From DAOTYE01 sp034434915 (GTDB lineage Bacteria > Chloroflexota > Dehalococcoidia > Dehalococcoidales > RBG-16-60-22), in NCBI GenBank assembly GCA_034434915.1, contig DAOTYE010000029.1:1-45822 (forward strand): a DNA stretch of 45,822 nt, read 5' to 3'. Below, piece by piece: positions 23,712-32,165 of the stretch (the stretch's first letter is position 1; every line of letters starts with the position of its first letter). The notes beneath the pieces were generated by a model. The model ran no database searches. It saw only the letters and a program-made list of their open reading frames with translations, and had not been told where the DNA came from. The position numbers were made by a program, and so were the translations under genes.

Positions 23712-24107
23712 ATGGTTGTAATTGACCCAATTGCTGATATGCTCAATAGAATACGGAATGCCACCATGGCGCGGCATGCCACCACACTCGTGCCGGCGTC
23801 AAAGATGAAGATTGGCATTGCTAAAATCCTGAAGGAAGAAGGCTTCATCAAGGACTTTGAAATACTCAAAGACAAGCCTTCCCGTATGATAAAAGTCCAC
23901 CTGAAATATGAGAACAATACGCCGTTCATTATGGGCATGAAGAGGGTCAGTAAACCCGGTCTCAGGGTGTACGTACAGAAGCAGGAAATCCCGCGAGTGT
24001 ACGGTGGCGCCGGCGTGGCCATCCTTTCCACGTCTAAAGGCTTAAAAACGGGCAAACAGGCGTGGCGCATGGGCATCGGCGGGGAACTTTTATGTTATAT
24101 CTGGTAA
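23712..24107 (+). CDS. rpsH: Ribosomal protein S8
   Basis: S8 binds the 16S rRNA central domain; in E. coli it represses the spc operon. At 131 residues it has DPIADMLNRIRNATMARH at the start and the conserved C-terminal STSKGLKTGKQA region. It is preceded by GAGGAAC. Confidence 0.95.
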   Translation: MVVIDPIADMLNRIRNATMARHATTLVPASKMKIGIAKILKEEGFIKDFEILKDKPSRMIKVHLKYENNTPFIMGMKRVSKPGLRVYVQKQEIPRVYGGAGVAILSTSKGLKTGKQAWRMGIGGELLCYIW

Positions 24108-24128
24108 ACCATCTTTGGAGTAGTTAAG

Positions 24129-24680
24129 ATGTCAAGAATTGGAAAACTGCCAATACCGCTACCACCAAACGTGAAGGCGATTGTGAACGGGAATACGGTT
24201 ACCATCACCGGTCCCAAAGGAGAGCTTACCCGCACCTTTGACGCGGCGATGGCGGTGACCATCAAGGATAACCAGCTCATCGTGACTCGTCCCAGTGACA
24301 GCAAGGAGCACCGCTCCCTGCACGGGTTAACCCGGGCTCTCCTTGCCAACATGGTGGAAGGGGTCAGCAAGGGGTTTGAAAAAAGCCTGGAAATAGTGGG
24401 CGTGGGCTACCGTGCGGAGAAAGCCGGGGATAAGCTGGTGATGCGCCTGGGACTTTCCCATCCGGTGGAAGTGGTCCCGCCAAAAGGGCTCACCTTCACC
24501 CTGGAGGGAGCTAACCGTATCAAAGTGATTGGCGCGGACAAGGAAGCAGTGGGTCTGATGGCGGCGAAACTGAGAGCCACCCGCCCCCCTGACGCCTATA
24601 AGGGCAAAGGCATCCGCTATGTGGGTGAATATGTCCGCCTTAAACCCGGTAAAGCTGGAAAAGTGGTAGGAAAGAAATAG
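24129..24680 (+). CDS. rplF: Ribosomal protein L6
   Basis: L6 lies near the factor-binding site. The 183-residue protein has the SRIGKLPIPLP start and the diagnostic PDAYKGKGIRYVGEYVRLK region near the C-terminus. Length normal. Confidence 0.95.
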   Translation: MSRIGKLPIPLPPNVKAIVNGNTVTITGPKGELTRTFDAAMAVTIKDNQLIVTRPSDSKEHRSLHGLTRALLANMVEGVSKGFEKSLEIVGVGYRAEKAGDKLVMRLGLSHPVEVVPPKGLTFTLEGANRIKVIGADKEAVGLMAAKLRATRPPDAYKGKGIRYVGEYVRLKPGKAGKVVGKK

Positions 24681-24682
24681 CC

Positions 24683-25048
24683 ATGAAGAAGAGCAATAGT
24701 CGTGAAGCACGCTTAAGAAGGCACATCCGCGTTAGAGAGAAAATCAAGGGCACCCCTGACCGACCGCGCCTGTGCGTTTTCCGCAGTCTGAACCATATTT
24801 ACGCGCAGGTAATAGATGACACTAAAGGACAGACTCTAGCCGCGGCGTCAACCCTTGATGCCGATGTTAAAGCACAGCTGGACGGCAAGAAAAAATCTGA
24901 ACAGGCGGGCGTGGTGGGAGAGGCACTGGCAAAAAAAGCCCTGGAAAAAGGCGTTACTACTGTGGTCTTTGACCGTGGCGGCTATCAATATCATGGCAGG
25001 GTGAAAGCCCTGGCGGAAGCCGCCCGTAAAGGTGGACTAAAATTTTAA
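24683..25048 (+). CDS. rplR: Ribosomal protein L18
   Basis: L18 helps bring 5S rRNA into the 50S subunit. At 121 residues it shows RPRLCVFRSLNHIYAQVIDD and the VVFDRGGYQYHGRVKALAEA end. It starts two bases after rplF. Confidence 0.95.
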   Translation: MKKSNSREARLRRHIRVREKIKGTPDRPRLCVFRSLNHIYAQVIDDTKGQTLAAASTLDADVKAQLDGKKKSEQAGVVGEALAKKALEKGVTTVVFDRGGYQYHGRVKALAEAARKGGLKF

Positions 25049-25062
25049 GAGAGACAGGCTTT

Positions 25063-25593
25063 ATGGAAGAAGTACGCAGTAAGATTGACCCGACTGAACT
25101 AACGCTCACTGATAAGCTCATCTACATCAACCGTGTCGCCAAGGTGATGAAAGGTGGTAAACGTCTGAGATTCAGCGCTCTGGTGACCACCGGAGACGGC
25201 GCGGGGCATGTGGGGCTGGGATTGGGCAAAGCAAACGAGGTGCCAATAGCCATCAGCAAAGCCGGGCTTGTCGCCCGCAAGAGCCTGATTAAGGTACCCC
25301 TTGTCGGGACGACTATCCCCCACCAGATTGTCGCCAAATATGGCGCGGCGCGGGTCATGCTTAAGCCAGCAGCGCCGGGCACCGGTGTTATCGCCGGAAG
25401 CAGTGTGCGTGCGGTGCTTGAAGCCGCCGGCATTAAAGACATCCTTACCAAATCCCTGGGCACTAAGAACCATATCAATGTCGCCAAGGCGACATTGCTT
25501 GCCCTGAGCCTGCTGGTTGACCCCAAAGCCATGGTTGACCGGCGTAAGGGCGTCAAAACAGCGCAAACAGAGGAGACTGTAACCAGTGGCTAA
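25063..25593 (+). CDS. rpsE: Ribosomal protein S5
   Basis: S5 shapes the mRNA entrance and decoding fidelity. The 176-residue protein has the dsRNA-binding GGKRLRFSALVTTGDG segment and the conserved GTGVIAGSSVRAVLEAAG motif. The end overlaps rpmD by eight bases. Confidence 0.95.
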   Translation: MEEVRSKIDPTELTLTDKLIYINRVAKVMKGGKRLRFSALVTTGDGAGHVGLGLGKANEVPIAISKAGLVARKSLIKVPLVGTTIPHQIVAKYGAARVMLKPAAPGTGVIAGSSVRAVLEAAGIKDILTKSLGTKNHINVAKATLLALSLLVDPKAMVDRRKGVKTAQTEETVTSG

Positions 25594-25768
25594 ACTGCGG
25601 ATTACCTGGATAAAAAGTGAAATCGGCCACCCCGCGGACCAGCGGAGGGCGCTTGATGCCCTCGGGCTACACAAGCTTAATCATAGCGTGGTGAAAGAAG
25701 ACTCCGCATCCCTCCGCGGCATGGTCAAGAAAGTAAGACACCTGGTGAAGGTGGAGGTAGTAAAGTGA
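25586..25768 (+). CDS. rpmD: Ribosomal protein L30
   Basis: At 60 residues this is the short bacterial L30. It has KLRITWIKSEIGHPADQRRA and the GLHKLNHSVVKEDS turn. GTG 25586 lies within the end of rpsE, and its own stop overlaps the rplO start by four bases. Confidence 0.93.
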   Translation: MAKLRITWIKSEIGHPADQRRALDALGLHKLNHSVVKEDSASLRGMVKKVRHLVKVEVVK

Positions 25769-26235
25769 TAAGACAGGATACCCTTTCTCCGCCACCCGGC
25801 TCCAGAAAGGAAAGGAAAAGGGTGGGGCGGGGAATTGGCAGCGGTCACGGCGTTTTTTCCACGCGTGGCTCAAAAGGACAGAAGGTGCGCTCCGGCGGCA
25901 CGAAAGTCCGCCCCGGCTTTGAGGGAGGCCAACTGCCCTTAGTTAAGAGACTGCCGGAAAAACGCGGCTTTTTCAATATCTTCCGGACTGAATACACCCC
26001 GGTCAACCTGGAAAAGCTCAATGTTTTCAGGTCTGGAAGCCAGGTCACGCCAGAGAAAATGGCTGAAGCTGGATTGGTCAAGTCACTCAAACAGCCAATT
26101 AAAATTCTGGCAGGTGGCGAGCTGAAACATAAGCTCACCGTCAAAGCACACAAGTTCTCAGCGACCGCCAAAGCCAAGATAGAAGCGGCCGGCGGTAAAG
26201 CTGAGGAGGTTGAGTATGCGTCCCCGTCAGAGTAA
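25765..26235 (+). CDS. rplO: Ribosomal protein L15
   Basis: L15 assembles late on the 50S subunit. The 156-residue protein has the glycine-rich GRGIGSGHG, SGGTKVRPGFEGGQLPL and RLPEKRGFFN regions. GTG 25765 overlaps rpmD, and secY starts within its last 20 bases. Confidence 0.94.
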   Translation: MIRQDTLSPPPGSRKERKRVGRGIGSGHGVFSTRGSKGQKVRSGGTKVRPGFEGGQLPLVKRLPEKRGFFNIFRTEYTPVNLEKLNVFRSGSQVTPEKMAEAGLVKSLKQPIKILAGGELKHKLTVKAHKFSATAKAKIEAAGGKAEEVEYASPSE

Positions 26236-27526
26236 GCCCAGACTGCTTCAGGCAATGATTGATGCCTTCAGCCTGCCTGACCTGAGACGGCGCATCCTGT
26301 TCACTCTGGGCATCCTGGTCATCTTCCGCTTTGTTGCCCATGTGCCTCTTCCCGGCGTTGACCTTGATGCTCTGCGGGACCTCTTTGAACGGAACGCCCT
26401 GCTCGGTATGCTTGACCTGTTCAGCGGCGGCGCCATGAGGCGTCTGAGCGTGGCGGCGATGGGCGTTTACCCTTACATAACCTCGTCCATTATTATGATG
26501 TTGCTGGTGCCAGTCATCCCCCGTCTTCAGGAAATTTCCCGTGAGGGCGAAGGCGGCAGAAATAAAATCAATCTGATTACGCACTGGCTGACCGTGCCAT
26601 TGGCGGGCATTCAGGGCTACGGCGAGCTGGTCTACCTCCAGCGTGAGGGGGTGGTGAGCAGTTTCGCTCCCCTGCCTATGATTGCCATGGTCCTCTCCCT
26701 CATCGCCGGCACCATCTTTCTGGTCTGGCTGGGAGAGCTGATAACGGAAATCGGCATTGGCAATGGCATCTCCATTATCATCTTCGGCGGCATCGTTGCC
26801 CGCCTGCCGGAGCTTGTGGGACAGGGCTTTCTGGCGCGGGAGAACTTCACCGGACTGGTGGTCTATATCCTCATCGTCATCGCCACGGTTGCCGTCATCA
26901 TCATCTTCACTGAGGCGCACCGCCGTATACCGGTGCAGTATGCCCGCAGTGTTTTCAAAGGCGGGCGCATGTACCGCCAGGCTGGCTCCACCCATATCCC
27001 GCTGAGGGTAAACAGCGCCGGCATGATACCGCTCATCTTCGCCATGTCAATCGTCCTTTTCCCGGGCATTGTTGCCAGCTACTTTTCCAACCCCGCTGAG
27101 CCGAATTTTGCTGACAGCATCATGAAGCTGTTTAACCCCAATACCGAACTACCGCTGGGCTTTTTCTACTGGGGACTTTATTTCCTGATGTCTGTCGCCT
27201 TCACTTTCTTCTATACCAGCGTCATTTTCCAGCAGCAGGATTTGCCCGGCGTGTTGCAGAAACAGGGTGGCTTTATCCCGGGCATCCGTCCCGGCAAGGC
27301 GACCTCTCAGTATTTGAACGGGGTCATCAACCGCATCACCTGGGGCGGCGCGCTGTTCCTCGCTTTCGTTGCCGTGATGCCCTTCCTCGCCAAGCTGATT
27401 ACCGGCATTCAGGTGATTCAACTCTCCAGTCTGGGACTGCTTATCATGGTCGGCGTTATTCTGGACACGATGAAACAGCTAGAAGCACAGCTCGTCATGA
27501 GACGTTATGAGGGCTTCATTAAGTAG
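26216..27526 (+). CDS. secY: Preprotein translocase subunit SecY
   Basis: SecY is the protein-conducting channel of the inner membrane. The 436-residue protein has the expected ten hydrophobic helices, the plug/helix-2 segment LLGMLDLFSGGA, and the ribosome-facing loops with AHRRIPVQYARS and GIRPGKATSQYLN. Start: ATG 26216 has GAGGAGG (26203-26209) six bases upstream. An in-frame TTG at 26210 touches that sequence and is unlikely. It overlaps rplO by 20 bases. Confidence 0.95.
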   Translation: MRPRQSKPRLLQAMIDAFSLPDLRRRILFTLGILVIFRFVAHVPLPGVDLDALRDLFERNALLGMLDLFSGGAMRRLSVAAMGVYPYITSSIIMMLLVPVIPRLQEISREGEGGRNKINLITHWLTVPLAGIQGYGELVYLQREGVVSSFAPLPMIAMVLSLIAGTIFLVWLGELITEIGIGNGISIIIFGGIVARLPELVGQGFLARENFTGLVVYILIVIATVAVIIIFTEAHRRIPVQYARSVFKGGRMYRQAGSTHIPLRVNSAGMIPLIFAMSIVLFPGIVASYFSNPAEPNFADSIMKLFNPNTELPLGFFYWGLYFLMSVAFTFFYTSVIFQQQDLPGVLQKQGGFIPGIRPGKATSQYLNGVINRITWGGALFLAFVAVMPFLAKLITGIQVIQLSSLGLLIMVGVILDTMKQLEAQLVMRRYEGFIK

Positions 27527-27537
27527 GGAATAAGGAG

Positions 27538-28182
27538 GTGTACGTTATACTTCTGGGGGCTCCCGGAGCTGGCAAAGGGACACAGGCAGCCATTCTGGCA
27601 CAGGAAACAGGACTAGTCCATGTGGCATCCGGTGACCTGTTCCGCCAGGCTCTGGAGAAAGGCACAGAGCTGGGACTTAAGGCTAAATCTTACATGGAAA
27701 AGGGAGCGCTCGTTCCAGATGAAATCACCACCCAGATGGTGCTGGACAGAATTGCCGCCCCGGATTGCCAGAAGGGAGCAATTCTGGATGGTTTCCCGCG
27801 CACACTGGGACAGGCAAAAGCGCTGGACCAAACCCTGAAACAGCAGAAGAAAGCCATAGATAAGGTAGTCTATATAAAAGTGTCTGAAGACGAGCTTCTG
27901 AAAAGGCTGAGCGGGCGCTGGATTTGTCGCAATTGCCAGGCGGTTTATCATATAATAAGTTCGCCCCCAAAAGTAAAGGGTAAATGTGACCGGTGCGGCG
28001 GTGAGCTTTACCAGCGCCCGGATGATACGGTAGAGACGGTTAAGAAGCGGCTTGAGGTTTACTTTGCGCAGACTGCACCGCTTATTGATTATTATGAAAA
28101 GCAGGGCAAATTGCGGGAAATTAACGGGGAAGGAAACGCTAGCGAGGTGACGCGTAGAATCGTGTCCGCCCTCAAAAACTAG
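27538..28182 (+). CDS. adk: Adenylate kinase, zinc-lid form
   Basis: Adenylate kinase interconverts ATP + AMP and 2 ADP. In 214 residues it has the P-loop GAPGAGKGT (8-16), the AMP-binding DGFPRT (84-89) and a long lid with four zinc cysteines C130, C133, C150, C153. The start is GTG 27538, required to complete the first beta strand (YVILLGAPG). The AAGGAGG just before it runs directly into the GTG with no spacing, so the AGGGA eight bases upstream may be the working ribosome site. Confidence 0.94.
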   Translation: MYVILLGAPGAGKGTQAAILAQETGLVHVASGDLFRQALEKGTELGLKAKSYMEKGALVPDEITTQMVLDRIAAPDCQKGAILDGFPRTLGQAKALDQTLKQQKKAIDKVVYIKVSEDELLKRLSGRWICRNCQAVYHIISSPPKVKGKCDRCGGELYQRPDDTVETVKKRLEVYFAQTAPLIDYYEKQGKLREINGEGNASEVTRRIVSALKN

Positions 28183-28188
28183 AAACAG

Positions 28189-28935
28189 ATGGGCATTATT
28201 ATCAAAACTGACGCAGAAATTGCCATCATGCGTCAGGCAGGCAGGATTACTGCGGAGGTACTGGAAATACTGGTAAAGGCAATCAGACCCGGCATGGAGA
28301 CTAAGGAACTGGATATCATAGCGGAAAGAGAGACGAGAAAACGCGGGGCGGTGCCCTCTTTCAAAGGCTACCGCGGCTATCCGGCGAGCGTCTGCGTGTC
28401 CGTGAATGATGAAATCGTCCACGGCATCCCGGGGAGGCGCGTGCTCCGTGAGGGAGACATCGTTTCCCTTGACTTTGGCGTGATTTATAAAGGCTATCAG
28501 GGTGATGCCGCGGTGACCGCAGGTGCCGGCGATATTAGCCCGGAAGCTGAGCGCCTTATTGAAGCCACCAGAGGCGCCCTGGAGGCTGGCATTAATGCGG
28601 CACGGGCTGGAAACAGGCTGGGTGACATTTCCGCGGCAATACAGGCATATGCGGAAACGAAAGGCTACTCCGTGGTACGGGAATATACTGGTCATGGCAT
28701 CGGGCGGGAGATGCATGAAGACCCGCTGGTGCCTAACTTCGGCGTGCCCGGCACTGGACCGGAGTTAAAAAAAGGAATGACGCTGGCATTGGAGCCAATG
28801 CTGAATATGGGTGATTGGCGCACTAAGACTGATGAAGACCGATGGACGGTGCGGACGGCTGATGGTAGTTTGTCCGCCCACTTTGAACACACCATCGCCA
28901 TCACTGATGGCGCCGCGGAGGTGCTGACCAGGTAA
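28189..28935 (+). CDS. map: Methionine aminopeptidase, type I
   Basis: This enzyme removes the initiator methionine from nascent proteins. The 248-residue protein has the five metal ligands in their usual places: the two aspartates in DFGVIYKGYQGD, H in TGHGIGREMHEDP, E in ALEPML and E in FEHTIAITD. It starts seven bases after adk. The adk-map-infA order is typical of spc-alpha operons outside Proteobacteria. Confidence 0.95.
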   Translation: MGIIIKTDAEIAIMRQAGRITAEVLEILVKAIRPGMETKELDIIAERETRKRGAVPSFKGYRGYPASVCVSVNDEIVHGIPGRRVLREGDIVSLDFGVIYKGYQGDAAVTAGAGDISPEAERLIEATRGALEAGINAARAGNRLGDISAAIQAYAETKGYSVVREYTGHGIGREMHEDPLVPNFGVPGTGPELKKGMTLALEPMLNMGDWRTKTDEDRWTVRTADGSLSAHFEHTIAITDGAAEVLTR

Positions 28936-28939
28936 ACCT

Positions 28940-29158
28940 ATGCCTAAAAAGGAGACTATTGAGGTTGAGGGGACAGTGAAAGAGGCTCTGCCCAATGCCA
29001 TGTTCCGGGTGGAACTGCCCAATGGGCATATGGTACTTGCCCACGTATCAGGTAAAATCAGAATGCACTATATCAGAATCCTGCCCGGGGACAAGGTTCT
29101 TATTGAACTGTCTCCTTATGACCTCTCCAGGGGCAGAATTACTTATAGACTTAAGTAA
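28940..29158 (+). CDS. infA: Translation initiation factor IF-1
   Basis: IF-1 occupies the A site during initiation. The 72-residue OB-fold protein has KETIEVEGTVKEALPNAMFR and the C-terminal LSPYDLSRGRITYRLK. It begins four bases after map. Confidence 0.96.
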   Translation: MPKKETIEVEGTVKEALPNAMFRVELPNGHMVLAHVSGKIRMHYIRILPGDKVLIELSPYDLSRGRITYRLK

Positions 29159-29172
29159 CGCGAGGACTCACT

Positions 29173-29286
29173 ATGAAAGTAAAAGCTTCAGTTAAAACAA
29201 GGTGTGAGAAATGCAAAATCGTGAAACGACGTGGCGTCGTCCGGGTGATTTGTTCCAACCCCAAGCATAAGCAGAGGCAAGGCTAG
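29173..29286 (+). CDS. rpmJ: Ribosomal protein L36
   Basis: This is a 37-residue gene starting at ATG 29173: MKVKASVKTRCEKCKIVKRR at the N-terminus, then a short basic end. The zinc ligands C11, C14, C27 and H32 mark the zinc-binding form. It lies 14 bases after infA and 21 before rpsM, its usual place. Confidence 0.95.
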   Translation: MKVKASVKTRCEKCKIVKRRGVVRVICSNPKHKQRQG

Positions 29287-29307
29287 CCGGGAGTGAGGAG
29301 GACATAA

Positions 29308-29697
29308 ATGGCGCGTATCGCAGGAGTGGACATACCCAGAAATAAACAGGTATGGGTATCTTTACAGTACATTTACGGCATCGGTCCAGCCACCAGCAAG
29401 AAAGTATTAGCCCAGGCTAACATCAAGCCTGAAACCAAGGTAAGTGACCTTACTGAAGAAGAGGTCAACCGCATCCGCGATATCATAGATAAGCAGTACA
29501 CGGTGGAGGGTGACCTTAAAAAGGAAGTCACTTTCAATATCAAACGGCTTATTGAAATCGGCAGTTACCGCGGTCTGAGGCATCGCCGCAGTTTGCCGGT
29601 GCGGGGACAGCGCACCAGGACCAACGCCCGCACCAGGCGTGGCGCACGCAAGACGGTTGCCGGCAGAGGTCAGAAGCGCGGTATCGCCAAGAAGTAG
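29308..29697 (+). CDS. rpsM: Ribosomal protein S13
   Basis: S13 bridges the 30S head to the 50S subunit and touches P-site tRNA. At 129 residues it has ARIAGVDIPRNKQVWVSLQY and the basic C-terminal RGQRTRTNARTRRG segment. GAGGAGG-like purines precede ATG 29308. Confidence 0.96.
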   Translation: MARIAGVDIPRNKQVWVSLQYIYGIGPATSKKVLAQANIKPETKVSDLTEEEVNRIRDIIDKQYTVEGDLKKEVTFNIKRLIEIGSYRGLRHRRSLPVRGQRTRTNARTRRGARKTVAGRGQKRGIAKK

Positions 29698-29719
29698 TGT
29701 TGCAAGGAGATAATACAAG

Positions 29720-30118
29720 ATGGCGGAAAAAGAAAGAAAGAAAGTCAGAGGCAAGCGGAAAGAACGTAAGGCAATTGCCATAGGCAGAGCTTACATCCAA
29801 TCCACGTTTAATAATACCATCGTCACGCTCACCGACTCTGAAGGGAACGTCCTTTCCTGGGGCAGCGCCGGGTCTGCCGGCTTCAAAGGCTCCCGCAAAG
29901 GCACTCCTTATGCTGCCCAGATGGCAGCCAGAGATGCGGTAAGAAAAGCACAGGCGTACGGTCTCAGGCAAGTTGACGTCTTTGTCCGGGGTCCGGGCAG
30001 TGGGCGTGAGGCGGCAATTCGTTCATTGCAGAGCTCAGGCCTTTACATCACCAGCATCAGAGATGTCACTCCCATCCCCCACAATGGATGCCGCCCGCCG
30101 AAAAAGAGACGTGTGTAA
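29720..30118 (+). CDS. rpsK: Ribosomal protein S11
   Basis: S11 lines the mRNA exit side of the 30S platform. At 132 residues it has the conserved AYIQSTFNNTIVTLTD, the GFKGSRKGTPYAAQMAA region and the DVTPIPHNGCRPPKKRR end. Confidence 0.96.
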   Translation: MAEKERKKVRGKRKERKAIAIGRAYIQSTFNNTIVTLTDSEGNVLSWGSAGSAGFKGSRKGTPYAAQMAARDAVRKAQAYGLRQVDVFVRGPGSGREAAIRSLQSSGLYITSIRDVTPIPHNGCRPPKKRRV

Positions 30119-30129
30119 AGTGAGGAAAG

Positions 30130-30756
30130 ATGGCTAGGTACATTGAAGCAGTATGCCGCATTTGCCGGCGCAATGATGATAAGCTCTTCTTGAAAGGCAT
30201 CAAGTGCGTCACCAAATGCACCTTTGATAAGCGTCCCAAGGTGCCGGGACCGCATGCAGGCAGGCGGCGCCCCAAGCTCTCTGACCGCGGACTGCAATTG
30301 CGCGAAAAGCAGAAAGCCCGCTATACCTATGGACTCCTTGAGCGAAGCTTCCGCCGTTTCTTCAACATGGCAGAACAGCAAGGCGGCGTCACCGGTGACA
30401 ACCTCATCGTCCTTCTTGAGAGAAGACTGGACAACGTGGTTTACCGGCTCGGCTTTGCTGAATCAAGGGCACAGGCCCGCCAGCTTGTGCGCCACGGACA
30501 TTTTTTGCTTAACGACCACAAGACCAACGTGCCCTCCCGCCTGGTGAAAGAGGGGGACAAGATAAGCTGGCGCGAAGGGAGCAAGAAGACCGAGGTCTAC
30601 AAGCAGGTTGTCCAGACTATTCAGTCCAAAACCATCCCGGGCTGGCTGACTCTGGACCGGGAAAACCTTATTGGACAGGTGGCTACTTTGCCTACCCCTG
30701 GCGACCTTGAAGTGAAATTTGACGCAAAGGCGATTGTTGAGTATTACTCGCGATAA
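30130..30756 (+). CDS. rpsD: Ribosomal protein S4, zinc-binding form
   Basis: S4 begins 30S assembly. The 208-residue protein carries a zinc-binding N-terminus (C9, C12, C26, C30), as in Thermus and many Gram-positives, and the S4 RNA-binding motif (RRLDNVVYRLGFAESRAQAR). Confidence 0.96.
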   Translation: MARYIEAVCRICRRNDDKLFLKGIKCVTKCTFDKRPKVPGPHAGRRRPKLSDRGLQLREKQKARYTYGLLERSFRRFFNMAEQQGGVTGDNLIVLLERRLDNVVYRLGFAESRAQARQLVRHGHFLLNDHKTNVPSRLVKEGDKISWREGSKKTEVYKQVVQTIQSKTIPGWLTLDRENLIGQVATLPTPGDLEVKFDAKAIVEYYSR

Positions 30757-30772
30757 AAGGAGGTAGAATCCT

Positions 30773-31792
30773 TTGTCCCATTTGGCGGTTCCAAGAATTG
30801 AGAGTGTTGAGAGTGCGGAGAACTACGAGCGGTTCAAGATTGAGCCGCTGGAAAAGGGTTTTGGCGTCACTTTAGGCAACTCCTTGCGTCGCGTACTGCT
30901 CAGCCATCTCCCCGGTGCCGCAGTGACCCGGGTGAAAATTGACGGCGTGCTCCATGAATTCACTACCATCCCCCACGCCAAAGAAGATGTCACTGAGTTC
31001 TTGCTCAACGTAAAGGCGCTACGCATTAAACCGCTCGCTAAGCGCCCCGGTAAGCTGGTGCTAGAAGCGCAGGGAGAGGGTAAAATCTGCGCCGCGGACA
31101 TCAAGCCCACCACTGATTTTGAGATTGTTAATCCTGAGCAGTGCCTTCTCACACTGGACTCTGCTGACGCCAGGCTTTACATTGAGTTTGATGTGGAAAT
31201 TGGTGAGGGATACCGCAATGCGGAGTCAGGAGAACATACTCCTGCCGGCACCATCCCCATTGACGCTATCTTCACGCCGGTGCAGAAGGTAAATTTCACC
31301 ATTGAGCCCGTCATGGTAGGCAGAGAGGCCAATCAGGAACGTCTTTACCTTGAAGTCTGGACTGATGGGACCATGTCCCCTGCTGATGCGGTAAGCCAGG
31401 CAGCGGGCATACTTATTGAGCAGTTCACACCGTTCGCTGAGTTTGCTAAAGTCTCCCAGACAAGGGCAGAGGAGCAGGCTATCCGCCTCACTATCCCTGA
31501 TGAGAAGTACAATATGCCTGTGGAACAGCTTGACCTTTCCGTAAGGACTATGAACTGCCTCAGACGCGGCGGCATTACCACGGTGGGTGAGCTCGTCAGC
31601 AAGAAACCAAAAGACCTGCTCAAACTGCGCAACTTCGGGCAGAAATCATTCCAGGAGATACAGGAGAAACTCAGCGTGCTGGGGCTCTCTCTGGCTCCGG
31701 AAGAGGAACCTAAAAAGGAAAGAAAACCCGGCAAAGATAAGGCTGAAACGGCTGAGTCGGAAGCTGAGGAAAATACAGAAGAATCAGAGTAA
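30773..31792 (+). CDS. rpoA: RNA polymerase alpha subunit
   Basis: The alpha dimer seeds RNA polymerase assembly, and its C-terminal domain binds UP elements and activators. The N-terminal domain has FGVTLGNSLRRVLLSHLPG; the C-terminal domain has DLSVRTMNCLRRGGITTVGE. The length is 339 residues. The last 30 or so are an acidic, low-complexity tail (AETAESEAEENTEESE) beyond the usual end. TTG 30773 is the start, with AAAGGAGGT at proper distance. Confidence 0.96.
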   Translation: MSHLAVPRIESVESAENYERFKIEPLEKGFGVTLGNSLRRVLLSHLPGAAVTRVKIDGVLHEFTTIPHAKEDVTEFLLNVKALRIKPLAKRPGKLVLEAQGEGKICAADIKPTTDFEIVNPEQCLLTLDSADARLYIEFDVEIGEGYRNAESGEHTPAGTIPIDAIFTPVQKVNFTIEPVMVGREANQERLYLEVWTDGTMSPADAVSQAAGILIEQFTPFAEFAKVSQTRAEEQAIRLTIPDEKYNMPVEQLDLSVRTMNCLRRGGITTVGELVSKKPKDLLKLRNFGQKSFQEIQEKLSVLGLSLAPEEEPKKERKPGKDKAETAESEAEENTEESE

Positions 31793-31797
31793 GCAAA

Positions 31798-32151
31798 ATG
31801 AGACATAACATCGCAGGTAGAAAATTTGATAGACCATCAGGAGAGCGCCGGGCGCTTTACCGCAGTCTGGTGACGGAGCTCCTGAAACATGAGAAAATCA
31901 TCACTACGGAACCAAAGGCAAAGGAAATCCGCGGCATGGCGGAGAAGATGATTACCCTGGGCAAAAAAGGCGGATTGCCGGCTTTCCGGCAGGCGCTCAC
32001 CTTCATCTTTGAGGAAGACGTGGCGAAAAAGGTCTTCTCTGAACTTGCCACGCGGTACGCCAACCGTCCGGGCGGCTATACCCGCATCGTCAAAATTGGA
32101 CCCAGGCGGGGTGATGGTGCGCCCATGGTGCAGATTTCGCTCGTGGAGTAG
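31798..32151 (+). CDS. rplQ: Ribosomal protein L17
   Basis: L17 sits near the tunnel exit. The product is 117 residues, beginning MRHNIAGRKFDRPSGERRAL, with the KIITTEPKAKEIRG core and the YTRIVKIGPRRGDGAPM end. It follows rpoA by five bases, as in most bacteria. Confidence 0.95.
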   Translation: MRHNIAGRKFDRPSGERRALYRSLVTELLKHEKIITTEPKAKEIRGMAEKMITLGKKGGLPAFRQALTFIFEEDVAKKVFSELATRYANRPGGYTRIVKIGPRRGDGAPMVQISLVE

Positions 32152-32165
32152 TCATTGAAAATCAC

